Shown: in pieces, positions 28,901 through 35,881 of the stretch
Position numbering within the stretch: position 1 is the stretch's first letter
How the letters are laid out: the number at the start of each line of letters is the position of its first letter
Assembly (NCBI GenBank): GCA_900316245.1
Contig: ONCE01000004.1
Coordinates: 34,194-98,193, forward strand
Length of the DNA stretch: 64,000 nucleotides
DNA from: an uncultured Bacteroidales bacterium
GTDB lineage: Bacteria > Bacteroidota > Bacteroidia > Bacteroidales > UBA932
Direction: 5' to 3'
Notes under the pieces: model-generated
What the model saw: the letters and a program-made list of their open reading frames with translations, nothing else
The model's database searches: none
Told to the model about the DNA's origin: nothing
Made by a program: the position numbers and the translations under genes

Positions 28901-29737
28901 ATACTCCTCTATCTTGGAGGCCACTTCCAGGGTGTTTTCCAGGCACTCCGGGTGGTCCGGGAACAGTTCCCGCATCTCTTCCTCGCTCTTGAGGTACTCC
29001 TGCTGGGTGTAGCGCAGGCGGTCCGGGTCGTCAATATACGCGTTGGTGGTGAGGCAGACGAGGCGGTCGTGCACCGGGCCGTCTTCCTTGCGAACAAAGT
29101 GGGCGTCGTTGGTGGCAATTACCTTCACGCCGTACTTTTCGGCCAGCTTGAAAATCTCTCCGGTGTAGTAGCACTGGTCCTCGTAGAGCTGGTTGTCCAG
29201 GCCCGGGACCTCCGTCTTGTGCTTCATCACCTCCAGGTAGTAGTCCTCCCCAAAGACACGCTTGTGCCAGAGGATGGCTTTCTCCACGGCCTCGGCGTTA
29301 TGTGCCATGATGGCGCGCGGCACCTCTCCCGCCATACAGGCCGATGAGCAGATGAGCCCCTCGTGGTACTTCTCCACAACCTCGTGGCTCACGCGCGGGC
29401 GGTAGTACATACCGTTGATGTGGGCTTCCGACACAATCTTGACCAGATTGAGGTAGCCCGTATAGTTCTTGGCCAGCAGAATGAGGTGGTAGTAGCCTTT
29501 CTCCTTGACCCGGTGATCCCCCTTGGACACATAGATCTCACAGCCTATGATGGGCTTCACCGAAGGATGCTTTTTGGCATACTTGAAGAACTCCTTCACG
29601 CCGTACATATTACCGTGGTCGGTGATGGCCAGGGCAGGCATGCCCAGCTCTTCGGCCCGGTTGAAGAGGTTTTCGATGGACGACTGTCCATCCAGGATGG
29701 AGTACTGCGTATGGACGTGAAGGTGAACGAAACTCAT
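25988..29737 (-). CDS. dnaE: DNA polymerase III alpha subunit (replicative polymerase)
   Basis: 1249-residue catalytic subunit of the replicative polymerase. The N-terminal PHP domain begins with FVHLHVHTQYSILDG. The palm has the catalytic pair in PDIDVDFED (near residue 432). Fingers and thumb segments follow, with DTTSVFQFESEGMK and YRPGPMDYIPDF. The helix-hairpin-helix and OB-fold are at the C terminus (KVYAAGIVTDFKQL). The ATG at 29737 opens the PHP motif directly, and the box TATCTTTG ends six bases upstream. It is flanked on both sides by copies of the 51-bp REP-like repeat. Confidence 0.97.
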   Translation of the reverse strand: MSFVHLHVHTQYSILDGQSSIENLFNRAEELGMPALAITDHGNMYGVKEFFKYAKKHPSVKPIIGCEIYVSKGDHRVKEKGYYHLILLAKNYTGYLNLVKIVSEAHINGMYYRPRVSHEVVEKYHEGLICSSACMAGEVPRAIMAHNAEAVEKAILWHKRVFGEDYYLEVMKHKTEVPGLDNQLYEDQCYYTGEIFKLAEKYGVKVIATNDAHFVRKEDGPVHDRLVCLTTNAYIDDPDRLRYTQQEYLKSEEEMRELFPDHPECLENTLEVASKIEEYSIDRDPVLPVYEIDPAFMAQIDKYLEQYKDIIDAGRCDKHGTYRGDGFCHSVAYLCHLTYQGAHQRYGETLTPEQDERIDFELKTICRMGFPDYFLIVQDYIAASRAMGSMVGPGRGSAAGSVVAYCLRITNLDPIKYQLLFERFLNPDRISMPDIDVDFEDLTKAHDYVEKKYGASHVSRVITFGTMAAKSAIKDVARISHVSIDESNRLTKMVPDRLSEKKEKEYPYNPKLDELKPGFKVIEKEVDGVMKTFQKGMEDVDVKINLKNCYRLVPEFIEELKNGPEINKEVLKYAQALEGCVRQVGMHACATIIGRGDLTDYLPICLSKDKETGLDVRTSQYDGHYIEDVGMLKMDFLGLITLQIIHNCLNLIKEHHGEDIDIEAIPIDDKPTLELYGRGDTTSVFQFESEGMKTWLQKLRPERFEDLIAMNALYRPGPMDYIPDFVARKQGEQAIEYDLPEMEEYLQDTYGVTVYQEQVMLLSQKLAGFTKGEADKLRKAMGKKQIDILNSLKDKFMSGGQANGHPEKVLDKIWKDWEKFAQYAFNKSHATCYAWVSYQTGWLKCHYPSEFFASCLDCAKSMEEIIKIMDDCKSHGIKVLSPDVNESAGHFTVNKEGNVRFALGSIKGFGANVVEAIMAEREEHGLFTDVYDFVERMAGSVNRKSFENLVYSGALDSLGHKRSMYFQPGRGGDLFIDQLVRYGELFKEDTLSGGVSLFGDMEEMKPERPALPDNEGEMDIMDMLQKEKELVGMYLSSHPLDRYRFEMENFCTCKMADMGVFVADCETKKTPTKVYAAGIVTDFKQLTTKTGKPYSRTILEDYSGSYELTLFGKEHETFMQYMTPRATLFLEGMVEEKFFVKPEERAQGKTSPYAFKLRKVTLLGNISDDILSGFSMDITTPMLTQQFRKDLLQVIKKHKGSIPLTLFLFDPGTRYRIQFYSKKFQVAVTSEFLQDLRRIGVDKYEVVRK

Positions 29738-29743
29738 AGATGA

Positions 29744-29751
29744 CAAAGATA
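29744..29751 (-). promoter_or_regulatory. -7 box TATCTTTG of dnaE
   Basis: Exact TAnnTTTG match ending six bases before the dnaE ATG, again predicting a leaderless or near-leaderless message. Confidence 0.6.
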
Positions 29752-29805
29752 CGATTTCTCCCCCGTTTTTGCGCAAAAAAGTTATCAACATTGCGCCCGC
29801 TTCCA

Positions 29806-29869
29806 GCCGCGTTTGCACGCAGAATGCACCAGGGCCAGATTTTGTGCAAACGCGGCCGGAGCGGACCGG
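29806..29869. repeat. REP-like unit B (single copy, inverted relative to A)
   Basis: Core 29806-29856 with perfect 12-bp arms GCCGCGTTTGCA/TGCAAACGCGGC. Read in reverse it matches unit A1 at 48 of 51 positions. The match extends over the 13-bp flank (29857-29869) that also precedes A1. It lies 13-14 bases beyond the stop codon of the RAYT gene, so it sits at the downstream edge of the transposase gene. Confidence 0.85.
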
Positions 29870-29882
29870 AAACCAGCAGGGA

Positions 29883-30797
29883 CTAGTATCCCAGGCAGCG
29901 GCGAATCTGGTGATTGGGGAGGCGGAATTCGGCCTGGAGCTGGCGGGCAAGGCGCTGGCGCTGGCTATCCGAAAGCAGATAGACGGAGCGGACGCCAAAA
30001 GAGGGCAACAGATCATGGTCGATGAGGCGGCAAACATCCATATCCTGTAAGCGGTTGGGGTTGAAGTTGCGTCCGTGCTCGTTGTTCAGCATCTGGGCTA
30101 TGGATTTTTCATCGGCCCCTTCGATCATGGACAGGGTGACGGGCTGGCCGGTATTGTCCTTCTGCTGGTCTTCTTTCCAGCTTTCGTCCGTCAGCCGGTT
30201 CATCTGATATAGATAGTTTCTGGCCGAACCGTAGTACTGCTCGGCTCGTCGAAGCTCCATAAAACTCTTGCGAAGGAAAACGCCTGATTCATCCATTTGC
30301 CAATGGTCCGGGAACGCTGAATAGCGGGGCAGATAGGCCGCCATATCGGCCCGGGAAAAAGGCCGGGACCTCTCAGAAGAGAGGCCGATCTCTTTCGCAA
30401 ACAGCTCACGTACAGAACAATAGGCGTATCCCAATGCCGTGGGAGCCGCTCCGTGATGAAGCCCGTTCCTCAGGACGTAAGACAGCGCCACCATCTGGTG
30501 ATTGAAACCGTCGATCTTTTGTGAGAAAGTGTACTTCTGCCCCATCCTCCCCTTCCGGTCATACTTATGGTTGAAGTATTTGGTATAGGACATCCTTAGC
30601 GCAGAGGCAAAGAGCATCGGGTCCTCGGCAAACACAACGGAGTGAAAGTGGGTGGACATTTCTGCGTCGGCCAGAATCTCAGCATCAGATACAAAGGCCC
30701 GCAGCGCCATCAGGTTAACAAAGACTCCGTGATCTTCCTCATCCCGGAACATCACCTCGTCGTGCGATGTAAAGCAGATATGATATGATTCCTTCAT
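29883..30797 (-). CDS. REP-associated tyrosine transposase-like protein (RAYT, Y1/HUH family)
   Basis: 304-residue single-strand nuclease of the Y1 transposase superfamily. The metal-binding HUH motif is H50-F-H52 (in MSTHFHSVVF) and the candidate catalytic tyrosine is Y107 (in ALSYVLRNGLHHG), spaced as in RAYT/TnpA-REP proteins. A C-terminal extension of about 130 residues ends in a helical segment (SDSQRQRLARQLQAEFRLPN) that may contact DNA. The ATG at 30797 is chosen over a TTG nine bases earlier. It is single-copy here, with no inverted ends of an ordinary IS. Instead it is bracketed by 51-bp palindromic repeats, the context expected of a domesticated RAYT that acts on REP elements. Only the family assignment rests on motifs; the activity is inferred. 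Confidence 0.85.
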   Translation of the reverse strand: MKESYHICFTSHDEVMFRDEEDHGVFVNLMALRAFVSDAEILADAEMSTHFHSVVFAEDPMLFASALRMSYTKYFNHKYDRKGRMGQKYTFSQKIDGFNHQMVALSYVLRNGLHHGAAPTALGYAYCSVRELFAKEIGLSSERSRPFSRADMAAYLPRYSAFPDHWQMDESGVFLRKSFMELRRAEQYYGSARNYLYQMNRLTDESWKEDQQKDNTGQPVTLSMIEGADEKSIAQMLNNEHGRNFNPNRLQDMDVCRLIDHDLLPSFGVRSVYLLSDSQRQRLARQLQAEFRLPNHQIRRCLGY

Positions 30798-30835
30798 GCC
30801 CACCAAGGTAAGCAGGCCAATCCGGAATTCCTACA

Positions 30836-30887
30836 ATCGTAAGAAAAGTTGTGTTGTTTCAGGCGGTATTTGTGTGTTTCTTACGAT
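30836..30887. repeat. 11-bp inverted repeat upstream of the RAYT gene
   Basis: ATCGTAAGAAA (30836-30846) and its perfect reverse complement (30877-30887) flank 30 bases, lying between the RAYT start codon and repeat C. It may be an operator, a leader hairpin or the inner boundary of the mobile unit. It is not a copy of the 51-bp repeat. Confidence 0.5.
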
Positions 30888-30890
30888 GGC

Positions 30891-31023
30891 GCCGCGTTTG
30901 CACGTAGAATGCACCAAAGGCAGTTTTTGTGCAAACGTGGCGACTAAAACAGGCTTTTCGGCCAAAAAACGAGCCGCGTTTGCAGCTAGAACGCACAGAA
31001 GGCAGATTCTTTGCAAACGCGGC
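30891..31023. repeat. REP-like dimer C, inverted copy of dimer A
   Basis: Units C1 (30891-30941) and C2 (30973-31023) are 51 bp each with 12-bp arms; C2's arms are perfect, and C1 has one mismatch (GCCGCG against CGTGGC). The spacer (30942-30972) is the exact reverse complement of the 31-bp spacer in dimer A, and the total length is the same 133 bp. Interior bases differ from A at several positions (for example CTGCCTT for CTGGCCC). The dimer ends 29 bases before the stop of the DUF4923 gene, upstream of the RAYT gene. Confidence 0.85.
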
Positions 31024-31052
31024 CGTAAATGCCGGGAAAACAGGCCCCGAGC

Positions 31053-31667
31053 TTACTTGCTCATCTTGAAGCCCAGGCGGAAGTTGTCGTAGCCGTCGGC
31101 CAGCTTGGTCAGGGAGCCCAGTTCAGAGGAGGCCTGGCCCAGCGTGGAGGCCACTTTCTTGATGAGGGCCATAGCCTTGTTGACGGGGAAAACCATCTTT
31201 ACATTGCCCAGGCTGGATTCCAGGGAGCCGGTCATGCTCAGGTACTGGAACTTCTTGCCGAAGACCAGGGAAACGGTCTTTTCTCCGTCGCTCACCTTGT
31301 AAGTGCCGGGGACGGAAATACCGGCCACATTCAGCGTAAAGCTATTGTCCGCGGAATTGAAGGTGAAGGACAGGACGCCGGGCTTGATGCCCACCTTGGA
31401 GAGGTAACCGTCGGCCTTGGTTTCCAGGGCCGATGTAGCCGCAGAACCGGCCAGGTTGGTGAGGATGCCGCCTTCGGAGCTGGTGGCGGAGACAGCGACA
31501 CCGTTATAAGCATACGTTCCATTGAGGCTTACGGGGGCGGAATACACCACACCGGCCGCGTTGGTAATGACATTACCCAGGCTGCCCAGCTTGTCCAGGA
31601 TGCCCTGGGCGCTCACGGACAGGCAGAAAGCCGCCGAGAGAACAAATACGGATACGAGTTTTTTCAT
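31053..31667 (-). CDS. DUF4923 lipocalin-like exported protein
   Basis: 204-residue exported protein with signal peptide (MKKLVSVFVLSAAFCLSVSA). The body matches the Bacteroidales DUF4923 family: an early GILDKLGSLGNVITNAAG segment, then an eight-strand-like barrel (WKY-type motif replaced here by LNGTYAYNGVAVSATSSEGG). The C-terminal helix region ends KLADGYDNFRLGFKMSK. It probably resides in the periplasm or outer membrane. It starts 12 bases after the AIR-synthase-like gene and is likely cotranscribed. No function is known for the family. Confidence 0.8.
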   Translation of the reverse strand: MKKLVSVFVLSAAFCLSVSAQGILDKLGSLGNVITNAAGVVYSAPVSLNGTYAYNGVAVSATSSEGGILTNLAGSAATSALETKADGYLSKVGIKPGVLSFTFNSADNSFTLNVAGISVPGTYKVSDGEKTVSLVFGKKFQYLSMTGSLESSLGNVKMVFPVNKAMALIKKVASTLGQASSELGSLTKLADGYDNFRLGFKMSK

Positions 31668-31679
31668 GTTATTAAGGTT

Positions 31680-32684
31680 TTATTCGGTTTCTTCTTGCCA
31701 TCCCTGGGCCTTCACGGGGAATTCCACGCCCTCCGGCGTTACCAGGACCGTACCCGCCTCTGGCTGGGCCAGGTGACCGATTACGTCGAAGGTCTGGAAC
31801 TCGCGGCGGAACTTCTCCAGGTGCAGGATGGGCACCACAAACAGGAGGCGGTTGTCATCTCCCCCGTTCATAGCGGCCGATACGGGGTCCATATCCAGCT
31901 CTTTACCCAACTGGAAGCTGTTGCCCTCGAAGGGAATCTTGTCGGCGTATACCTTGGCTCCCAGGCCGCTGTCGCGCGTGAGGCGCTTGAGGGCATCCGA
32001 AAGGCCGCGGGTCACGAAATAGCCGTACGAAGGATAAATCTCGGTATCTTCCAGGCGGGAAACTATAGAAGCGTCCAACTCAGGCCTCAGATAGGCCCCT
32101 ACCAGCATCTTGTACTGGGTCATATCGGGCTGGGTCCCCTTCTCCTGGAACTCACGGGCTCCCCGCTCCAGCACCTGCAGGCCCAGATACGCGGCGCCCA
32201 GGCTGCCGGAAACGCAGATGAGGTCCTTGGATTTGGCGGCCAGGCGGCGCTTCTCCGTAAGGATGGCCGTTTCTCCGGTAGCGCTCAGCGACAGGTACAG
32301 CCCGTTGTTGGAGGGCTGAAGATCCAGGTTCACGGCCTCGAAGCCGTGTTCCTTGGCCGCCACCGTAATGCCCATCCAGAGTTCCTTGATCTGGGGGAAA
32401 TCCAGTTTGGCCGATACGCCCAGCACCACGTTGAGGAGCTTGGGTGCGGCCAGGGCGGCGTACAGTTCACCCACAACGCCCACTACACACTTGTAGCCCA
32501 GGTGCTTGAGGGGAAAGTACACCAGATTGAAATCAATGCCTTCCAGGTACATCCGGGACGCGGTGGTAATGCGTCCGCCCTTGGAAGAAGTATAGCTGAG
32601 TCCGCTTACGGGATTGTATGCCGACAGCTGATAAAGCTGCTCGATGGCCTGGATTTTACCTATCTCAGAGAATGATTCTGCCAT
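31680..32684 (-). CDS. AIR synthase/ThiL-like protein with altered active-site residues
   Basis: 334-residue protein with the two-domain AIR-synthase fold, closest in layout to thiamine-monophosphate kinase (ThiL). The segment TASRMYLEGIDFNLVYFPLK aligns with the STDTLVEGVHF region of ThiL, but the metal-binding Asp is Arg. The LSDLAAMGA motif reads VGELYAALAAP, with Asp to Glu. The N-terminal GDDAA metal loop is absent. The C-terminal MNGGDDNRLLFVVP keeps the GDD signature. It may therefore be a non-kinase paralogue or a pseudo-enzyme. The ATG at 32684 lies 17 bases after a perfect promoter box. It is unlikely to be the genome's only ThiL. Confidence 0.7.
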   Translation of the reverse strand: MAESFSEIGKIQAIEQLYQLSAYNPVSGLSYTSSKGGRITTASRMYLEGIDFNLVYFPLKHLGYKCVVGVVGELYAALAAPKLLNVVLGVSAKLDFPQIKELWMGITVAAKEHGFEAVNLDLQPSNNGLYLSLSATGETAILTEKRRLAAKSKDLICVSGSLGAAYLGLQVLERGAREFQEKGTQPDMTQYKMLVGAYLRPELDASIVSRLEDTEIYPSYGYFVTRGLSDALKRLTRDSGLGAKVYADKIPFEGNSFQLGKELDMDPVSAAMNGGDDNRLLFVVPILHLEKFRREFQTFDVIGHLAQPEAGTVLVTPEGVEFPVKAQGWQEETE

Positions 32685-32701
32685 TTCAAATGCTGTTTGT
32701 G

Positions 32702-32709
32702 CAAAGATA
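32702..32709 (-). promoter_or_regulatory. -7 box TATCTTTG of the ThiL-like gene
   Basis: Exact TAnnTTTG match, 17 bases before the ATG at 32684 and directly after the stop of the DUF4838 gene. Confidence 0.58.
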
Positions 32710-32719
32710 GCAATTATCC

Positions 32720-34873
32720 CTATTTCACCCAAACTTCGTCAATAAAGAACCAGCAGGGGTTCCCCACGCCGTAATGCCACTCCGGGCAGTCCTTTACGCC
32801 GTCCACGAAGATCCGTACATAGCGGGCCTGCGCGTGGCCCTTCCCCACCACGGGCGTGAATTCGATGGTGCCGCTGCGGTTCTCCTCCAGCGGCCGGTAG
32901 TCAAACTCCCGGAAATCCTTTCCGTCGGCCGACACAAAGAAGCGGACGGCCTTGGGCTCCAGCACCCAGGCGCCTATCTGGCGGAGGAAATCGGCCCCAA
33001 TCTCATTGATGGTCTTCACGGAGCCCAGGTCTATGGTGAAATCGGCGTCCGTGCCTTCCCAGCCCACCCAGCTCTCTACGTAGCCGGCACCACCGTACAG
33101 ACCGTCAGTAAGGGCCGTCTTGCCCAATTCTGCGTATTTGGGGCGGGGCTCGATGGTAAAGGTGACCGGGCAGCCGAAGGCCAGGTTGTCCTGGGCCGAT
33201 GGCAGATATCGCTCCCGGAACAGCCTGCAGTATTCCAGCGGGCTGTTGGCACGCTCGTTCAGGCTGGGAACGTTGAATTCCCGGATACGGCTTTCGAAGA
33301 GGTCCAGGTCCTTGGCAACGGCCTCGTTATCCCTGTGAATATCCGTTCTGGCTATCTCCAGGGCCGAATACTGCAGCGGAAGGCGGGTCCTGCGCACGCG
33401 GGAGAGCCTGAGCGGATCCTCGGCAACGGCGGCTTCAGCCTCATCGAACATCGCGTTATAGCGCCTGAACAGGGCCGGCTGGAGGATGTTGCCTTTATAG
33501 GAAACGGGGGAATCGTAAATGAAAAGGTCCACGTCCGTAGCTACGGCAGCCCCCTCCATCGTATGGATATACCTTAAGATATGGGGCGCAGCGGCCCCGT
33601 AATAGGCCTCGCAGAAATGCCGCTCCAGCGAATCCAGGCTGGCCTGGGGGTTCCACATCAGTTTGGAAACCAGATAAGGCCTCAGTTCGGCCATATCCCC
33701 GCCCCGGGAACTGTTGATCTGCGAGAAATGCATCTTTACCCCGTGCTCCTGGAAGATGACCATATTGTCCTTGATGGTCTGCAGGTTGGGGAAAGGCGAA
33801 AGGTAATTGTCGAAGTTGATGCCGTAATCCCAGAGGAAAATGTTGTTGCAGATGGCGCTCCAGCCCTCCAGGGCCCGCATAAACACCTGCCCGGAGGGGT
33901 TTTCAGGGAGAGAGGTCTGCCGGCGGCAGTCTATGTCGCAGAGCATAATGGACACGTTGGGGCGCGGCTTGGTGATTTTGGGCGGCTGCACGGAGAAAAG
34001 ATACGCCAGCGTGGAGATTTCCTTGTCCGGGAAACGGTCCGCCACCGCGTTCACAAAGCGCAGGATGGGCCCGGAGGGACTCCCCTCCTCGTCCATAATG
34101 GCCTGGCAGGCCGGGCATCGGCAGTAAGTATCTGACCCATCGTTCTGCGAGATGGAAATCATCCCCTGCTCCGGGTGGGCGTGAAACAGGCTGTCCAGCG
34201 TTCCACAAACGATTTCCAGCACTTCCGGATTGCTCATACACCACTGGCTGGCGCTGCCGGGATGGCGCTTTCCGCCATAGTACGCATAATACTCAGGATG
34301 CTCGGCCCCGTAGCGCGAAGCCGGCAAAAGGCGGTTGCAGGTATGCACCCACAGGTTGTCTACAAAAAGGTCGGCCGGCTCTACCAGACGCATCCAGGTG
34401 CGGAGAAGAGGGTCTTCCCGCAGGAGATAATGGCTGCACTGCCTGTAGCGGAAAGCCGGGATCTCCGTTCTGGGGCGCACCGTAACGCTATTTATATGGG
34501 GAAGGTCGTATTCGCCACCGCCCCAGTAGTTCATACCAACCTCCTGCTCCAGGAAGTCACAGACGGCATATGAAAGGCCTTTTCCATGCCCCTCCAGTAT
34601 TATTGCACCCTTCACCACCTGCACGCGGAAAGCATCTTCCGGTAAATCGGCCACATCCCTCGGGAAGATGTCCGTCTTGCGCGGCTTATCCACGGCAATG
34701 GGAAAGGGTTCTCCCGTAGACTCCGCCAAATAAGGCTGAAGCAGGTTGGCCGTTTCCAAGAGTTCCCTGGTCAGGCTTTCGCAAACGATACGGCTTTTGC
34801 TGGTAAAATGGACATTCTGGGCCCCTGTGCTCACAGTTAGCGCCAGCAGGGCAAGGGTTATCAGTCTTTTCAT
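32720..34873 (-). CDS. DUF4838 alpha-glucuronidase-like protein with discoidin domain
   Basis: 717-residue exported protein (signal peptide MKRLITLALLALTVSTGA). The N-terminal about 120 residues resemble the accessory alpha/beta domain that precedes GH67/GH115/GH20 barrels (AILEGHGKGLSYAVCDFLEQ). The central DUF4838 region (about 150-480) forms a barrel-like domain, with SISQNDGSDTYCRCPACQAI and FLWDYGINFDNYLSPFPNL. The C-terminal 140 residues are an F5/8-type (discoidin) module (DADFTIDLGSVKTINEIGAD; FFVSADGKDFREFDYRPLEE) for glycan binding. It probably acts on a complex glycan such as host mucin or plant material. Substrate and chemistry are not established for this family. Start ATG at 34873. 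Confidence 0.8.
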   Translation of the reverse strand: MKRLITLALLALTVSTGAQNVHFTSKSRIVCESLTRELLETANLLQPYLAESTGEPFPIAVDKPRKTDIFPRDVADLPEDAFRVQVVKGAIILEGHGKGLSYAVCDFLEQEVGMNYWGGGEYDLPHINSVTVRPRTEIPAFRYRQCSHYLLREDPLLRTWMRLVEPADLFVDNLWVHTCNRLLPASRYGAEHPEYYAYYGGKRHPGSASQWCMSNPEVLEIVCGTLDSLFHAHPEQGMISISQNDGSDTYCRCPACQAIMDEEGSPSGPILRFVNAVADRFPDKEISTLAYLFSVQPPKITKPRPNVSIMLCDIDCRRQTSLPENPSGQVFMRALEGWSAICNNIFLWDYGINFDNYLSPFPNLQTIKDNMVIFQEHGVKMHFSQINSSRGGDMAELRPYLVSKLMWNPQASLDSLERHFCEAYYGAAAPHILRYIHTMEGAAVATDVDLFIYDSPVSYKGNILQPALFRRYNAMFDEAEAAVAEDPLRLSRVRRTRLPLQYSALEIARTDIHRDNEAVAKDLDLFESRIREFNVPSLNERANSPLEYCRLFRERYLPSAQDNLAFGCPVTFTIEPRPKYAELGKTALTDGLYGGAGYVESWVGWEGTDADFTIDLGSVKTINEIGADFLRQIGAWVLEPKAVRFFVSADGKDFREFDYRPLEENRSGTIEFTPVVGKGHAQARYVRIFVDGVKDCPEWHYGVGNPCWFFIDEVWVK

Positions 34874-34880
34874 ACTCCCA

Positions 34881-34888
34881 CAAAGATA
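34881..34888 (-). promoter_or_regulatory. -7 box TATCTTTG of the DUF4838 gene
   Basis: Exact TAnnTTTG match, seven bases before the ATG; a purine-rich GGGAG lies between box and start. Confidence 0.58.
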
Positions 34889-34921
34889 CAAAAAACACGG
34901 TCGAAAGTACAAGCTACACAC

Positions 34922-34960
34922 AAAAAAGAGCCCGGCTCAATTGAGTCAGGCTCTTTTTTT
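34922..34960 (-). terminator. Terminator after tonB
   Basis: Long inverted repeat with outer stem AAAAAAGAGCC/GGCTCTTTTTT and inner stem CTCAA/TTGAG around a short internal loop. On the minus strand it follows the tonB stop (34975) by about 15 bases and ends in six T. It is nearly symmetric and could also stop plus-strand transcription. Confidence 0.85.
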
Positions 34961-34974
34961 ATGCCTTTCCGTGC

Positions 34975-35667
34975 TTATCGGAGCTGGAAGATCACAGGGA
35001 AGGTGTAGGTAACCTTAACAGCGCGGTCACGCTGACGGCCAGGGGTCCACTTGGGGGAGCTGGAAACCACGCGAACGGCTTCCTTGTCCAGGGACTCATC
35101 CACGCCACGCACAACGCGCACGTTGGTAACGCGGCCGTCGGCCTCTACGGTGAACTGGAGGGTTACACGGCCCTGTACGCCATTTTCCTTGGCAATTTCG
35201 GGATAAACCAGACGGGAGTTAACCCACTTGGAGAACTCGTTGGCATCGCCACCCTGGAAGGAAGGCTTCTTTTCTACGAGCTGGAAAGGAATGGCTTCTT
35301 CTTCCACTTCTTCCTCTTCCACAGCGGCTTCCTTATAGTCCTGGATCTCGAAAGACTGGTTGTTGTCTTCCAGGTTGATGAACAGATCGTCGTCGAGCTT
35401 GATGTCATCGTCCACGATATCGATCTGGTCGCTCAGGACGGGGATGCTGGGAGCCTCGGGCGGGGGCGGAGGGAGCTCATTCTGGATGGCCACCATCTCT
35501 TCTTCTACCAGAACCTGGGTGGTATCTTCGAGAACAGCCACCTTGGCGTCTTTGGAAGAGTAGTTGAAGGCCAAATACACGATGCCGAGAGCTACGACAA
35601 GGCCGATCTCGGTGAAGAGCAGGCGCTTGTTCTCAAGGCTGGCTTTGGGGGATTTCTTTACTTCCAT
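34975..35667 (-). CDS. tonB: Energy transducer TonB
   Basis: 230-residue inner-membrane protein that couples the proton motive force (through ExbBD) to outer-membrane TonB-dependent receptors such as SusC. A single N-terminal membrane helix (residues about 17-35, LLFTEIGLVVALGIVYLAF) is followed by a proline-rich and acidic periplasmic spacer (ELPPPPPEAP; EEEEVEEEA). The C-terminal TonB domain lies at about 140-230 (FSKWVNSRLVYPEIAKENGV, ending VTYTFPVIFQLR). A near-match promoter CATCTTTG lies at 35702-35709. The 214 bases between it and the upstream gene hold no recognisable gene. Confidence 0.95.
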   Translation of the reverse strand: MEVKKSPKASLENKRLLFTEIGLVVALGIVYLAFNYSSKDAKVAVLEDTTQVLVEEEMVAIQNELPPPPPEAPSIPVLSDQIDIVDDDIKLDDDLFINLEDNNQSFEIQDYKEAAVEEEEVEEEAIPFQLVEKKPSFQGGDANEFSKWVNSRLVYPEIAKENGVQGRVTLQFTVEADGRVTNVRVVRGVDESLDKEAVRVVSSSPKWTPGRQRDRAVKVTYTFPVIFQLR

Positions 35668-35881
35668 GGTTATTGAATTTTTTGGGTTAATTTCTTTGTT
35701 ACAAAGATGAGAAGTTATTTTGAAGCCTCCAAAAAAGCGGCAAAAAAGAATCTCGCAAACATGTTACATTAACCCCTTGACAGATAGTCCTTTACCCGTG
35801 GGTTGTCGAAAATGATTCTCGCAACCGCCACTTTTTCGGTTGAAAACCCTCACTTTTCTGCACTTAACCACTAAAATTGAA

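Noticed and set aside
29779-29790. DnaA-box-like TTATCAACA beside dnaE
   Set aside because: A single near-match (one base off TTATCCACA) with no cluster and no AT-rich unwinding region. Not enough for an origin.
25802-31023. Possible CRISPR array from the repeated 51-bp units
   Set aside because: Units are palindromic, diverged, in both orientations and flanked by genes; only five, with one shared 31-bp spacer sequence. No cas genes. REP-like elements fit better.
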